From Myxococcales bacterium (GTDB lineage: Bacteria; Myxococcota_A; Polyangia; Polyangiales; Polyangiaceae), in NCBI GenBank assembly GCA_016712525.1, contig JADJQX010000001.1, positions 310,001-374,000 of the forward strand: a stretch of 64,000 nt of DNA, read 5' to 3'. Numbering within the stretch: position 1 is the stretch's first letter; the number at the start of each line of letters is the position of its first letter. This document shows positions 8,882-17,660 of this stretch, piece by piece. The notes beneath the pieces are model-generated. The model saw only the letters and a program-made list of their open reading frames with translations, did no database searches and was not told the DNA's origin. The position numbers were made by a program, and so were the translations under genes.

Positions 8882-11023
8882 ATGAAGAAGCTCTCGTTCT
8901 CGGTCGGTCTCGTGGGTCTCGGGTTCCTTGCGGCGGCGTGCTCGGGTGGGGATGGCGAGCCCGCGCCGCTTCCCACGGGAGCGGGAACGGCGACCCTCGC
9001 GGCGAAGCTGGAGGCAGACCTCGGGGTGCCGGTGTACGTCGATCAGCAAGGTCGGCGCACCTTCGCGATGACACGAGGTGAAGGTCGAGTCGTCGCGGCG
9101 ACCGACCGCTCGACCGCGGTGTCGACGTGGCTCGAGGCGTACCGCTCGGAGCTCGGCGTCGCGCCAGGCGTGACGCTTCGACCGAGCGCGGAGGCCACCG
9201 ACGCGATGGGCCTGCGTCACGTCCTCGTGACCGCCGGCATTCCGGACGACGTCGCTTCGGGTGGGCTCGGCGTCGACGTCACGCTCGACGAGGCGGGACA
9301 CGTCGCGAGCATCTCCGGCGACCTCGAGGGGATGGACCGTGAGCTCGTGCCGGCCCTCTCGAAGGAAGAGGCATCGAAGCGCATGCTCGCGCACCTCGCC
9401 ACGTCCCCGGAGACCGCAGGTCTCGACGTGACGGCCCCGGAGCTCCGGCTGGGGACGCGCGACGACGGGAAGGTCGACTTGGTCTACGAATCCGGGATTG
9501 GCTCCACGATGGACGCGATCGTCGTGTCGGCGACGGATGGAACCGTGCTCAGCGTCGGAGACGGTGGCCTGCATGCCTTCGCCGAGGCCAAGTCCGTCCG
9601 GAATTACATCGACGGAACGTTCTCGGCCAAGGGGCACACGCTGAACGTGGGCTACGAGCTCACCGAGGGCAACACGGTCCACGACGACAAATACTCGCTG
9701 ATTCGGGCAGGCGACTCGAACACGACGCGGATCGTGACCTATGGGCACAAGGGTTTCAGCGAAGACAAGACGGCGATCACGCTGCCTATCCTCAAAGACT
9801 CTTTCCAAGAGTTCGACGCCGACGGAAGCAAGGAGCAGGCGTATCTCGGCGCTGGCAAGGGCGCCGCCGTGGACGCCCATCATTGGATAAGTGCGGCGGA
9901 CTCGTGGTACTCGCGTACCTTCGGCGAGCCCCTCGGCCGCCCCGACCCGAGCGGCAAGGTCCGAGGCAACGTCCTCAATATCGTGGTGCACCGAAACGAC
10001 GCCAAGCCGAACGATGGAGCCTCTCGCTACGAGGCGACCTACGTCCCGGGTGCCAACGCCATCTACTTTGGCGATGGTGGCATCGGGAAGCCGACGAGCG
10101 AGGGTACAGGCGCGACGCTTCCCTTCCCCGGCAGGACGGCGCATCCCTTCGTCATCGCGCCGGACGTCACGGGTCACGAAGCGGGGCACATCATCCTCGC
10201 GCGACGCGGTCTGCAAGCGTACGGCGAGGCGGGGGTGATCCACGAGGGGCTGTCGGACGTGCTGGGGAAGCTCTTCGAGCTCGCCGAGCTCAAGCGGATC
10301 CAGCGTCCTGACCTCGTCGGGTACGAGATGTTCGAGGACGGGCGCGGCTTGAGAAACCTCGCGAGGCCTTCGCGCGTAGACGGCGCGTTTGGGTACAAGG
10401 CCGCCGACGCCATGGGCACCGCCGCCTACGAATGTCCGGACAATCGCGACAAGGGATGTGTTCACTCGCGAGCCACCGTCATCGGACATGCCTTTTACCT
10501 CATGACCTTCGGAGGCCGGAACGAGTCGACCGGGATCTTGATCCCCAAGGGAGTGGGCCTCGAGATCGCAACTTCCCTGTGGACGGCGTTGCTCCCGAAG
10601 CCGCCGGCCGGGGCGCCAGCAGGCTACGTGCCACCGACGATCGAAATGATCGCGAAACGACAGCTCGCCCACGCGCTCCGCATCTACGGGTCGTCGGTTC
10701 TCGCGGGGAAGGCCGAGCTGCCCTACCAAGTTGCTGCGGTGGCCTGCGCGTGGGAAGCGGTCGGGGTCCTGAAGCCCGGGCACGTTCTGGGCATCACCGG
10801 TGTCCCGTCCCTCTGCCTGCGCGCGAGCTCTTCGCAGTCGTGCGTGGGCCGGCCGGACGGCACGTACTGCGATCCCGAGCACCCGTACTCGAACGTCACC
10901 TGCCGCAACGGGGGAATCGCGGGCGCGCTCCCACAATGTGCGACCAATATGCGCTGCGTGTCCGCCGGATTCGACTATCAGGACAAGGCCGTCGTTCGAG
11001 ATGGCGCCGTGGTGTGCGAGTGA
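8882..11023 (+). CDS. M4 (thermolysin-like) metalloprotease, lipoprotein, with Cys-rich C-terminal module
   Basis: 713 aa from ATG 8882, which opens a lipoprotein signal (GFLAAACSGG). A propeptide of ~250 residues of the FTP/PepSY kind precedes the catalytic domain. The zinc site is GHEAGH (H432, H436) and the third ligand is probably Glu455 in HEGLSDV, as in M4 peptidases. A later HSRATVIGHAFYLM holds the usual active-site His region. The last ~60 residues form a six-Cys module (SCVGRPDGTYC ... VVCE) that recurs at the end of the partial M4 gene at 63137-64000. It starts the three-gene block bounded by the repeat copies B and C. Confidence 0.92.
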   Translation: MKKLSFSVGLVGLGFLAAACSGGDGEPAPLPTGAGTATLAAKLEADLGVPVYVDQQGRRTFAMTRGEGRVVAATDRSTAVSTWLEAYRSELGVAPGVTLRPSAEATDAMGLRHVLVTAGIPDDVASGGLGVDVTLDEAGHVASISGDLEGMDRELVPALSKEEASKRMLAHLATSPETAGLDVTAPELRLGTRDDGKVDLVYESGIGSTMDAIVVSATDGTVLSVGDGGLHAFAEAKSVRNYIDGTFSAKGHTLNVGYELTEGNTVHDDKYSLIRAGDSNTTRIVTYGHKGFSEDKTAITLPILKDSFQEFDADGSKEQAYLGAGKGAAVDAHHWISAADSWYSRTFGEPLGRPDPSGKVRGNVLNIVVHRNDAKPNDGASRYEATYVPGANAIYFGDGGIGKPTSEGTGATLPFPGRTAHPFVIAPDVTGHEAGHIILARRGLQAYGEAGVIHEGLSDVLGKLFELAELKRIQRPDLVGYEMFEDGRGLRNLARPSRVDGAFGYKAADAMGTAAYECPDNRDKGCVHSRATVIGHAFYLMTFGGRNESTGILIPKGVGLEIATSLWTALLPKPPAGAPAGYVPPTIEMIAKRQLAHALRIYGSSVLAGKAELPYQVAAVACAWEAVGVLKPGHVLGITGVPSLCLRASSSQSCVGRPDGTYCDPEHPYSNVTCRNGGIAGALPQCATNMRCVSAGFDYQDKAVVRDGAVVCE

Positions 11024-11094
11024 GCCATGCCTCCTTCCGTCGCGCGTCCGGTGGAAATGCCGCCGGGCGTCCGGTATCGTCGACTCGACAATCC

Positions 11095-11997
11095 GTGCTC
11101 GACTTTGCCTTCCTCCGCAGCCTCGGCCATGGCCCACGTTGGCTCCTCGCCGCGCTGGTCGGGTGGCTCGTCCTCGCCATGCGTCCTACCCTGGCGCGGT
11201 CGTGCCACATCGAGCCTCCGGAGCCAAGACTCCGCACGTACGCCTGGTCGACGGAGGTGAAGGCTCGCATCGACGGCCCGCAGCCCGCCGACCCGCCGAA
11301 CGACCAACGACGGAAGGAAGCGCTGCGGAGCCGGTGGCCATGGAACGGCGCCTACGTGGAGCCGGCGTTTCGCGGGCCCTTGGTCGTGATGGCGTGGAGC
11401 AAGTCGGAGACCGACCCCACACCGGTGATCTTCGCTCGCGAGCGCCCTACCGTCGAGTCGCTCGTCGATCTCGTACGAGAGTATCCCGCGGCGTTCGGCG
11501 CCCCGAAGGGCGTGAGCCTCATGGTCGCGCCCGAGGCCACCCGCGAGGAGCGTCTCCTGTGGACCCACGAGCGCGCCGACGCCTCCCTGCCGGACCATCT
11601 CCGAAACGAGAGCTGGACGGAGCTCGAGCAGGTCTTCGCCGAAGGGGTTCGGTGCTTCGAGTGTCGAATCCGTTTCCGGAGGGAGAATGGCAAGGTCACC
11701 CAGGTCCAAAACGACCTCGCGACCAACTCCGATACCCTCGACACCGCGCCACGCACCACCCCTGGCGAAGCACGCGAGGCGTTCCAGCGCCAACACCTCC
11801 CTGGAATCGTCCTTCATCCGCAGCTCCCCACACTCCGGGTGTTCGTTCGCCAGGATCGCGTCGCGCGTCTCGCGTGGACGCTCGTTTACTACTTTCGAGA
11901 TCCGATCGCGTGGAGCGTGGCGATCGCCGAGATCGACCCCACCACCCTCGAGTGGATTCGCGATCTCCGCGTGGTGGATCCGGATTTCATCCTCTGA
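11095..11997 (+). CDS. Secreted or membrane-anchored protein of unknown function downstream of the M4 protease
   Basis: 300 aa if translation starts at GTG 11095, which gives a signal-like segment (WLLAALVGWLVLAMRPTLARS). The next candidate is ATG 11179, which would remove it. The mature part contains a CxxC (RCFECRIRF) in a region with alternating charged and hydrophobic residues. The last ~80 residues (RVARLAWTLVYYF, AIAEIDPTTLEWI) resemble the PepSY/FTP fold of protease propeptides, but this is only my pattern reading. It lies 71 bp after the M4 gene on the same strand, so a chaperone or inhibitor of that protease is possible. Confidence 0.6.
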   Translation: MLDFAFLRSLGHGPRWLLAALVGWLVLAMRPTLARSCHIEPPEPRLRTYAWSTEVKARIDGPQPADPPNDQRRKEALRSRWPWNGAYVEPAFRGPLVVMAWSKSETDPTPVIFARERPTVESLVDLVREYPAAFGAPKGVSLMVAPEATREERLLWTHERADASLPDHLRNESWTELEQVFAEGVRCFECRIRFRRENGKVTQVQNDLATNSDTLDTAPRTTPGEAREAFQRQHLPGIVLHPQLPTLRVFVRQDRVARLAWTLVYYFRDPIAWSVAIAEIDPTTLEWIRDLRVVDPDFIL

Positions 11998-12065
11998 CGG
12001 AGAGGTCGACGGGCTCGGGGGGTAGTAACCTCGGGCTGGTTTCGAGGTGCCTTTCGCCTCGAAGC

Positions 12066-12674
12066 ATGTCGCATCGCCCCTCCCCGCCCATGCCCAGGCC
12101 CCTCCTCCTCCTCCTCGTCGCGTTCGCGGCGTGCCGTTCGCCCGAGCCCACGCCGTCCCCTCCCCAAAGCGAGACCGGGAGCAGCGCCGCGGATCGCCTC
12201 TTCGCCGACAGGCTCGCCATCCACTACGGGCTCACGCGCGAGGCGCTCCGCGAGAGACTCACGATCGTGAGGCGCCCGACCCTCGACGGGAGCCCCGAAG
12301 GCCAGTGCTACCGCGTGCTGCTCCGTGTCGACTGGGTTCACGTCGCGAGAGAAGCCTGTTTCGGCTCGAGCCCCGGAGCGAAGCCAGAAAACCTCGTCCT
12401 CGCCGACGCTAGCGCGCTGCCAAACGCCCCTCGCCTCGCCGTGCGCGACCTCCCCGACGCCCTCACGCGCATGCGCCGCGCAGGCCTCGCGCAAGAGGCG
12501 AACAACGTCGAGCATCGGTACCACGCCGAGGGTGATCGCCTCGTGGTCGACGACGACCTCCGCGTCGGCGACCCGCACGACGGCACGCTCTCCCTCGTCG
12601 ACGGCAAGGCCCTCTCCGCCCCGAGCTGCTTCCCCACCCCCGACTCGAGCGCCATGATCCCGCTGCCGAAGTAG
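12066..12674 (+). CDS. Lipoprotein of unknown function
   Basis: 202 aa from ATG 12066; ATG 12090 is equally usable and gives a tidier signal. The signal peptide ends LLVAFAACRS, a lipobox, followed by a Pro/Ser-rich linker. The globular part of ~160 residues has a central Cys pair region (GQCYRV, REACFGSS) and a C-terminal SCFPTPD. It is the third gene of the same-strand run after the M4 protease. No family is recognisable by eye. Confidence 0.72.
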   Translation: MSHRPSPPMPRPLLLLLVAFAACRSPEPTPSPPQSETGSSAADRLFADRLAIHYGLTREALRERLTIVRRPTLDGSPEGQCYRVLLRVDWVHVAREACFGSSPGAKPENLVLADASALPNAPRLAVRDLPDALTRMRRAGLAQEANNVEHRYHAEGDRLVVDDDLRVGDPHDGTLSLVDGKALSAPSCFPTPDSSAMIPLPK

Positions 12675-12702
12675 CTCCGCACCGCCGGAACAAGGCGATC
12701 CC

Positions 12703-12828
12703 GGCTCGCTCGAGCGTGCCGTGTGTACCGCGAGCTCTGCGTCTCCCCCTGAGCGAGCAACGCTCGCGATTTGGGGGAGACCGCAGGCGCGCAGGCCGTC
12801 AGGCCGAGCACCTGCGAGTGGGGGCACC
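12703..12828. repeat. Dispersed structured repeat element, copy C
   Basis: Same orientation and order as copy B at 8544-8721. It starts with a palindrome that differs from copy B at one base (GGCTCGCTCGAGCGTGCC, 12703-12720), continues GTACCGCGAGCTCTGC-like sequence and CTCCCCC, has a loop with its own small hairpin, then GGGGGAGACCGCAGGCGCGC and the GTGGGGGCACC end. It lies wholly between the lipoprotein stop (12674) and the dienelactone hydrolase start (12901). Copies B and C are thus direct repeats around 8722-12702. Confidence 0.85.
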
Positions 12829-12900
12829 TTTGCTCGCTCTCGCTCTCGCTCGACCATTGTCCGAGCTTTCGCCGCGAAGGCGTGCATAAAATCCGCCTCG

Positions 12901-13716
12901 ATGCCGACCCCCGAGTACGAGATCACGGGCTTCGAACGTACGTCCCTCACCTTCGACGTCGGCCCCGACGTCACGAAGACGCGCGACGTGTACCTCCGCG
13001 GCGAAGGGCCCGCCGTCATCGTCATGGCCGAGGTGCCCGGGATCACCCCCGAGGTCGCGAAGCTCGCGAGCGCGGTCGCCGACCACGGCTTCGCGGTGTA
13101 CATGCCGCAGCTCTTCGGCACACCGAACCGCGGATACACCACGGGCGCCACGCTCGGCACGCTCGCTCGGGCGTGTGTGAGCCGCGAGTTCTCCTTGCTC
13201 GCGGCCGACGCCTCGAGCCCCATCGTCGACTGGCTCCGTGCCCTCGCGCGGCACGCCCACGCGGAGCGCGGTGGCCCGGGAGTCGGCGCCATCGGCATGT
13301 GCCTCACGGGGAATTTCGCGCTCGGCATGATGCTCGACACCAAGGTCATCGCGCCCGTGCTCTCGCAACCTTCGCTGCCCGTCGCGCTCGGGGCGCGCCT
13401 ATCGCGCGGGCTCCACGTCTCGCCCGAGGGCATGCGCGGCGTGCACGAGCGCATCCGCGACGACGGCGCCAAGGTGCTCGGCCTGAGGTTCCACGGAGAT
13501 CCCATGTGCCCGGCCGCGCGGTTCGAGCGGCTCCGCGCCGAGCTCGGCGACGCCTTCGAGGGCATCGAGATCGACCCGAAGCACGCGCGCCAAGATGCCC
13601 CGAAGCCGGCGCACAGCGTGCTCACCGTGCACCTCGTCGATCGACCGGGCGAGCCCACGCGCGAGGCGCTCGAGCGGACACTTTCGTTCCTCACGGAGCG
13701 CCTGAAGCCGAGCTGA
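12901..13716 (+). CDS. Dienelactone hydrolase family protein
   Basis: 271 aa. It has the alpha/beta-hydrolase layout of dienelactone hydrolases: Glu in MAEVPGI, the nucleophile Cys in GMCLTGNFAL where the family has GxCxGG, Asp in FHGDPM and a His near AHSVLTVH. No signal peptide. The family hydrolyses cyclic or activated esters; most members outside chloroaromatic degradation have unknown substrates, and nothing nearby suggests a catabolic pathway. ATG 12901 follows repeat copy C by about 70 bp; a longer in-frame ORF only reads through the repeat. Confidence 0.87.
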   Translation: MPTPEYEITGFERTSLTFDVGPDVTKTRDVYLRGEGPAVIVMAEVPGITPEVAKLASAVADHGFAVYMPQLFGTPNRGYTTGATLGTLARACVSREFSLLAADASSPIVDWLRALARHAHAERGGPGVGAIGMCLTGNFALGMMLDTKVIAPVLSQPSLPVALGARLSRGLHVSPEGMRGVHERIRDDGAKVLGLRFHGDPMCPAARFERLRAELGDAFEGIEIDPKHARQDAPKPAHSVLTVHLVDRPGEPTREALERTLSFLTERLKPS

Positions 13717-13999
13717 CACGCGCCGCGTAGCGGTCCTCCCACGTTGACGCACCGTGCCGTCGACGCCCAAAAACCCGGTCGTTCCGCGGCTCTACGGCGC
13801 GTCGCGCGAACGTCACGCCCGCCTTTGGCGTGAGGCGCATTTCCATAGTACGACACGCGCCGCGGGGCGGCTCTCTCGGGGCCCGCCGAGCCGCGTGGGA
13901 CATGGGACGACGAACCGAACGACCGAGCACGACCTCCCCGCGCGGCCTCTGGACCGACGTGGCGGTGCGTTGGCGCCTCGGACACGCGGAGCGCTCGCC

Positions 14000-15022
14000 G
14001 TGACCCCGGAGGAGACCCACGACGAGGACGGCGCGTTCCGATCGAGCGGCACGAGGCTCGCGCGCGCCGAGCGAGTCTCCGAGCCTCCCGTGCGCGCGGG
14101 CTCGTTCGCCGCCATCCACGACGTCACCCTCGAGGACCTTTTGCGTCTCTACGCGCGGAAGCGCAGCACCGTGGCCCTCGTGCTCGACGGGCCCGAGCGC
14201 GGAGAGATCGTGATGGCCGCGGGCGCGATCGTCCGCGCGCGGTTCGGGGCGCTCGTGGGCAAACCCGCCGTCGTGGCGATGCTCGAGGCGCCCGAGGGCC
14301 TCCTCCGCACCACCGAGGTCTCCACCCTCGACGCCGCGCGCGACGACCTCGAGACCCCGCGCCTCGGTGGAGCCCGCCCGCTGCGAGAGAGCGGCCGCGT
14401 GCGCACGGAGGCCCGCACCCCGGAGACCACGGAGCTCCCCAGGGCCACGCGCGCGGTACCGGCCGAGGCGTTCCGGTCGGCTGCGAGCCTTCCGCCCATG
14501 CCGGTGTTCGACTCGGACTCCGACCCCACGCGCGACGTGGGGGCCGAGCTCGCGGCCCTTCGAAGCGCCCCGAAGGTGCCCGAGGTCGACGGGACCACGA
14601 GGTTCTTCATGGTCGAACGCGCGCTCGTCGAGGCGTGCGAGCGTGCGCTTCGAAAGCTCACCGACCGGCGCGCGCTGCTCGAGGGGCGGATCGCCCTCTA
14701 CGTGCACGGCCAGCACGATCCCCACGGGCTCCACGTGGCCGGCGGGAGAATCGATTGCGCCATGCACGGGAACGCCATCGCCGCGCTCCGGGCTGGGCCC
14801 TCGTCCGCGGCGTTCGAGCTCCGGGTCGCGCCGCTCACCATTTTTGGCGCGACGTGCCCCACGACCAAGAACACCGTGCTCACCGTCGCGCGTGACACGT
14901 TCGCGGCCTCCGAGGCGGCGCGCGTGGGCAAGCGCTTCGCCTCACTGCTCTTCGGGGATCTCGCCGTGAAGGGCGCGCGGCCGCCGTTTCGCAGCACGCT
15001 GCCGACCGTTCCCGCGCGCTGA
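14000..15022 (+). CDS. DUF4388 (PATAN)-like domain protein
   Basis: 340 aa if the GTG at 14000 is used. The frame is open back to GTG 13754, but that extra part reads like untranslated sequence. Near residues 30-100 lies a DUF4388-like region (SFAAIHDVTLEDLLRLYARK, then a segment around ERGEIVMAAGAIVRARFG). DUF4388 domains are frequent in myxobacterial signalling proteins, often with receivers. A disordered middle precedes a C-terminal domain of ~130 residues I do not recognise. The start is uncertain; the 283-bp gap before it shows an AT-richer patch near 13845-13855 and nothing else. Confidence 0.7.
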   Translation: MTPEETHDEDGAFRSSGTRLARAERVSEPPVRAGSFAAIHDVTLEDLLRLYARKRSTVALVLDGPERGEIVMAAGAIVRARFGALVGKPAVVAMLEAPEGLLRTTEVSTLDAARDDLETPRLGGARPLRESGRVRTEARTPETTELPRATRAVPAEAFRSAASLPPMPVFDSDSDPTRDVGAELAALRSAPKVPEVDGTTRFFMVERALVEACERALRKLTDRRALLEGRIALYVHGQHDPHGLHVAGGRIDCAMHGNAIAALRAGPSSAAFELRVAPLTIFGATCPTTKNTVLTVARDTFAASEAARVGKRFASLLFGDLAVKGARPPFRSTLPTVPAR

Positions 15023-15063
15023 AGGCACGCGAGGCGCTCGCGCCCTTGATAGTCTCGTGGGTC

Positions 15064-15639
15064 ATGGTCGAGACCATCCCGATCTTCCTCGAGGGCGAGC
15101 TCGTCGCCATCGGTCCTTTGCGGCAACGCCTCGCGTCGACCTACGAGGCCTGGGAGCGCGATCTCGAGCTCGCATCCCGCGCCATGCGCGCGCCTCACGC
15201 CGGCGTCGAAGGCCACGGGGAGCCTCGCCTCTTCCGCGAGGCTGCGCGCCCCGGGACACACGCGTTCACCATCTACGAGACCATCTACGACTCGAAGGCC
15301 CCGCGCCCGATCGGCTTCGCCATGCTCTCGAACGTCGACGAGCGCCACCGCACGGCCACCTACACGATCGTGCTCGGCGAGCGCGACACGTGGGGCACGG
15401 GCCTCGGCTCGGCGGCCACGAAGCTCGTGCTCGACTACGCGTTCGACGCGCTCGGGCTCGCGAGCGTCGAGCTCCGCGTGCGCACGACCGACGAGCAAGC
15501 CATCCGCGCCTTCGAGCGCGCCGGGTTCGGCAAGGTGGGGGTGAGGAGGAGAGCCCTCTTCGCCGGAGCCTCACCCGAGGACCTCCTCGTGATGGACGCG
15601 GTCGCCGAGGGTCGTAAAGCCCCCGCCCAAAACACCTAG
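15064..15639 (+). CDS. GNAT-family N-acetyltransferase, RimJ/RimL-like
   Basis: 191 aa from ATG 15064. The GNAT core is clear: a beta-strand pair ending in ATYTIVLGERD, the acetyl-CoA loop WGTGLGSAATKLVLDYAF in place of the usual Q/RxxGxG/A, then LRVRTTDEQAIRAFERAGF, typical of RimJ/RimL-type enzymes. Likely transfers acetyl groups to an amine on a protein N-terminus or a small molecule; the substrate cannot be predicted. It starts 41 bp after the DUF4388-like gene on the same strand. Confidence 0.87.
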   Translation: MVETIPIFLEGELVAIGPLRQRLASTYEAWERDLELASRAMRAPHAGVEGHGEPRLFREAARPGTHAFTIYETIYDSKAPRPIGFAMLSNVDERHRTATYTIVLGERDTWGTGLGSAATKLVLDYAFDALGLASVELRVRTTDEQAIRAFERAGFGKVGVRRRALFAGASPEDLLVMDAVAEGRKAPAQNT

Positions 15640-15704
15640 TCATATCGGCGAATGCGACACCCTCATGGCGCGCGCCCCGTGCGAGGGAGAGCTGCGCGTC
15701 GTCG

Positions 15705-16262
15705 TCACTCCGTCCACAGCGCGCCGAGATCGAGCTCGATCGCGTCGAACGGCTCCGCCCGAACCTTGCGGTCGCCCGCGAACGTGGCGACCAGTCGATA
15801 CGTGGGGCCATCGAGGCGAAGCACTTCGAGGGTCTGCAGGGCAGGGTCGACCAGCCAAACATGCCCGACGCCCTCGCGGCGGTAGAGGTCGAGCTTCTCA
15901 CCGCGATCGAGACGCGCCGTGCTCGGCGAGAGGACTTCGCAGCAGAAGTCCGGCCGCAGCGTCGCGAAGGCGCCATCGAGCGAGCCCGCATCGACCCGCT
16001 CACGGCGCCAGCCGGCGAGGTCCGGAACCAGGACGTCCGCGCCCAAGTGGAGCTCGGGTTCGTGGAGAATCACCCATCCTCCGGGGCCGTTCTTGCCACG
16101 ACGGAACGGGGGCCCCAGCTCTTCACCAAGGCCCGTGGCCGCACGGGCGTGGGGCAAGGCAGGGCGCGGGTGCGAGTGAAGGGTGCCTCCCACGAGCTGC
16201 CCCGTGTGGTGCGAGGGCAAGGCAAGCAGGTCTTCGTATGTGGCCAGCTTCGGCGCACCCAT
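15705..16262 (-). CDS. Uma2-family (DUF820) restriction-endonuclease-fold protein
   Basis: 185 aa from ATG 16262; a TTG two codons earlier is possible. It follows the Uma2 pattern: TYEDLLALPSHHTGQLVGGT at the start, LHLGADVLVPDLAGWRRER in the middle with the Asp of the PD-(D/E)xK core, and CCEVLSPSTARLDRGEKLDL with the Glu and Lys. It ends with YRREGVGHVWLVDP. These proteins are numerous in cyanobacteria and some myxobacteria and their function is unknown. Single gene, convergent with the acetyltransferase. Confidence 0.88.
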   Translation of the reverse strand: MGAPKLATYEDLLALPSHHTGQLVGGTLHSHPRPALPHARAATGLGEELGPPFRRGKNGPGGWVILHEPELHLGADVLVPDLAGWRRERVDAGSLDGAFATLRPDFCCEVLSPSTARLDRGEKLDLYRREGVGHVWLVDPALQTLEVLRLDGPTYRLVATFAGDRKVRAEPFDAIELDLGALWTE

Positions 16263-16800
16263 GGGCAAAAACGTAGCACCGGAGCTCGCGCTGAACCATC
16301 GGAGCGTTCGAGGTCAGCGGGTGAGAAGCCCGCGAGCGGACCGCGAACACGCGGAAGCTCGGGCGAGCAGCAAGGAGAATGACTCGACGACGATCCTTCC
16401 ATGCATAGTACATGGGATGAACCTAGGCACAGCCGGCGGTGCTTCCGGGCACAGCCGGTGGTGCTTCCAGGCACGGCCGGTGGTGCTTCGAGTGCTACCC
16501 TTCCGAGGTCCCGTCCTCGGGTATTTCGACTGGACGGGTTCGGCGAAGGGCTCGCCGCCCACCATGCGGGCTCGTGCGTCGACGGCGCCGTCGAAGAGCT
16601 CCCTCTCGACGAATTTCGACTGGCCCTCCGCGCGAACGGCAGCCGCGAGCGCCTCGGGGAGAAAGGGGTCCGGCAACGACGGGGCGTACGCCTCCGAATT
16701 CGCGGTCGGTTACGCGAATGTCACCTGGAGACGAGCCGGGGAAGCGCCGAGGACGATCTCGAGGCTTCGCGCCTCCCCATGCCTCGGATATAGGTCGCAC
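16263..16800. other. 538-bp gap with a palindrome array and no convincing gene
   Basis: Divergent spacer between the Uma2 gene and the Cys-repeat lipoprotein. It contains the 22-bp-period palindromes at 16427-16486. A minus-strand frame at about 16676-16500 and a plus-strand frame at 16500-16793 both stay open, but neither shows a recognisable domain, so I do not call them. The stretch just before 16801 should contain the lipoprotein promoter. Confidence 0.5.
16427..16486. repeat. Three 16-bp palindromes at an exact 22-bp period
   Basis: Units at 16427-16442, 16449-16464 and 16471-16486 are variants of the palindrome GCACAGCCGGCTGTGC, each followed by TTCCGG, TTCCAG or TTCGAG. The same unit with the same 22-bp period occurs twice at 24326-24363. 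This is a dispersed short tandem palindrome, of the type that could bind a dimeric protein on successive helical turns or fold as RNA hairpins. Confidence 0.88.
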
Positions 16801-17529
16801 ATGGTCTCCTCGGCAGTCCGGAATATCGTCGTCCTCTCGCTCGTCACGCTCTCCCTCTCGGTGCTCACCGCGGGATGCAAGAAGGCCAAGCCCGGCGAGG
16901 CCTGCAAGCAGAAGGGCGACGTCCAATGCGTCGACAAGAAGACCGGGGTCCTCTGCGTCGGCGGAAAGTGGGAGACCATCGCGTGCGAGGGCCCCACGGG
17001 CTGCATGACCGTCGCCGGCTCGGGCAGCTGTACCCACACGAGCTACGCGGTCGGTGAGCCCTGCCTGAACGAAGGCGAGCCGCAGTGCTCCGGCGATCGC
17101 AAGTCGATGATCAAGTGCGAAAACTCGCACTGGAAGCTCCTCAACAAATGCGGTGGCGCACTCGGCTGCGTGGCCAACGTGAACGGCGCCAAATGTGATC
17201 TGGGCGCGGCCAGCGCGGGTGACGAGTGCACGAAGGAGAACGAGGGCAACGCCTCGTGCACGCCCGACAAGAAGAACCTGCTCGTGTGCAAATCGGGGAA
17301 GATGGTGCTCGCGCAGACCTGCAAGGGCATGCACGGCTGTCGGCAAATGGGCACGAAGCTCGAGTGCATGCAGACGATCGCCGATCTCGACGACCCTTGC
17401 GAAGGCAACGAAGGCGGCCTCGCCTGCACGCCGGACAAGAAGTCGCGCCTCGTATGCAAGGCCGGCAAGATGGTGAAGGAGCGCGACTGCAAGTGCTCGG
17501 TCATGATCGACAAGGTCAACTGCAACTGA
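16801..17529 (+). CDS. Lipoprotein with four Cys-rich repeats
   Basis: 242 aa. The lipoprotein signal ends LSVLTAGCKK. The rest is four repeats of about 50 residues with the pattern C-x(6-8)-C-x(6-8)-C-x(2-6)-K/W-x(4-6)-C-x(2-4)-C, for example GEACKQKGDVQC and GDECTKENEGNASC. Repeats 3 and 4 are closest, sharing CTPDKK and VCK-GKMV. Such repeats are common in exported proteins of Polyangia and are probably disulfide-bonded; they may bind protein or glycan. Convergent with the methyltransferase gene, with 131 bp between the stops and no clear terminator hairpin. Confidence 0.88.
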   Translation: MVSSAVRNIVVLSLVTLSLSVLTAGCKKAKPGEACKQKGDVQCVDKKTGVLCVGGKWETIACEGPTGCMTVAGSGSCTHTSYAVGEPCLNEGEPQCSGDRKSMIKCENSHWKLLNKCGGALGCVANVNGAKCDLGAASAGDECTKENEGNASCTPDKKNLLVCKSGKMVLAQTCKGMHGCRQMGTKLECMQTIADLDDPCEGNEGGLACTPDKKSRLVCKAGKMVKERDCKCSVMIDKVNCN

Positions 17530-17660
17530 CGACCTCGGGGCGCCACGGGCGGCGATGTCGTCGACCCGCGACCAAACAGCCGTAGCTTGCCGCTCATCGG
17601 CCCGCCGCCGCATCCCGCCCACCACATCGCGGTCCGTGGCGAGGGCCTACCTCGCTCGAC

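Noticed and set aside
13754..13999. N-terminal extension of the DUF4388-like gene
   Set aside because: The extra 82 codons lack any recognisable feature and look like untranslated sequence; GTG 14000 gives a cleaner start.
16314..16676. Minus-strand 120-codon frame in the Uma2/lipoprotein gap
   Set aside because: No domain, and the frame runs through the palindrome array; a competing plus-strand frame is equally open.
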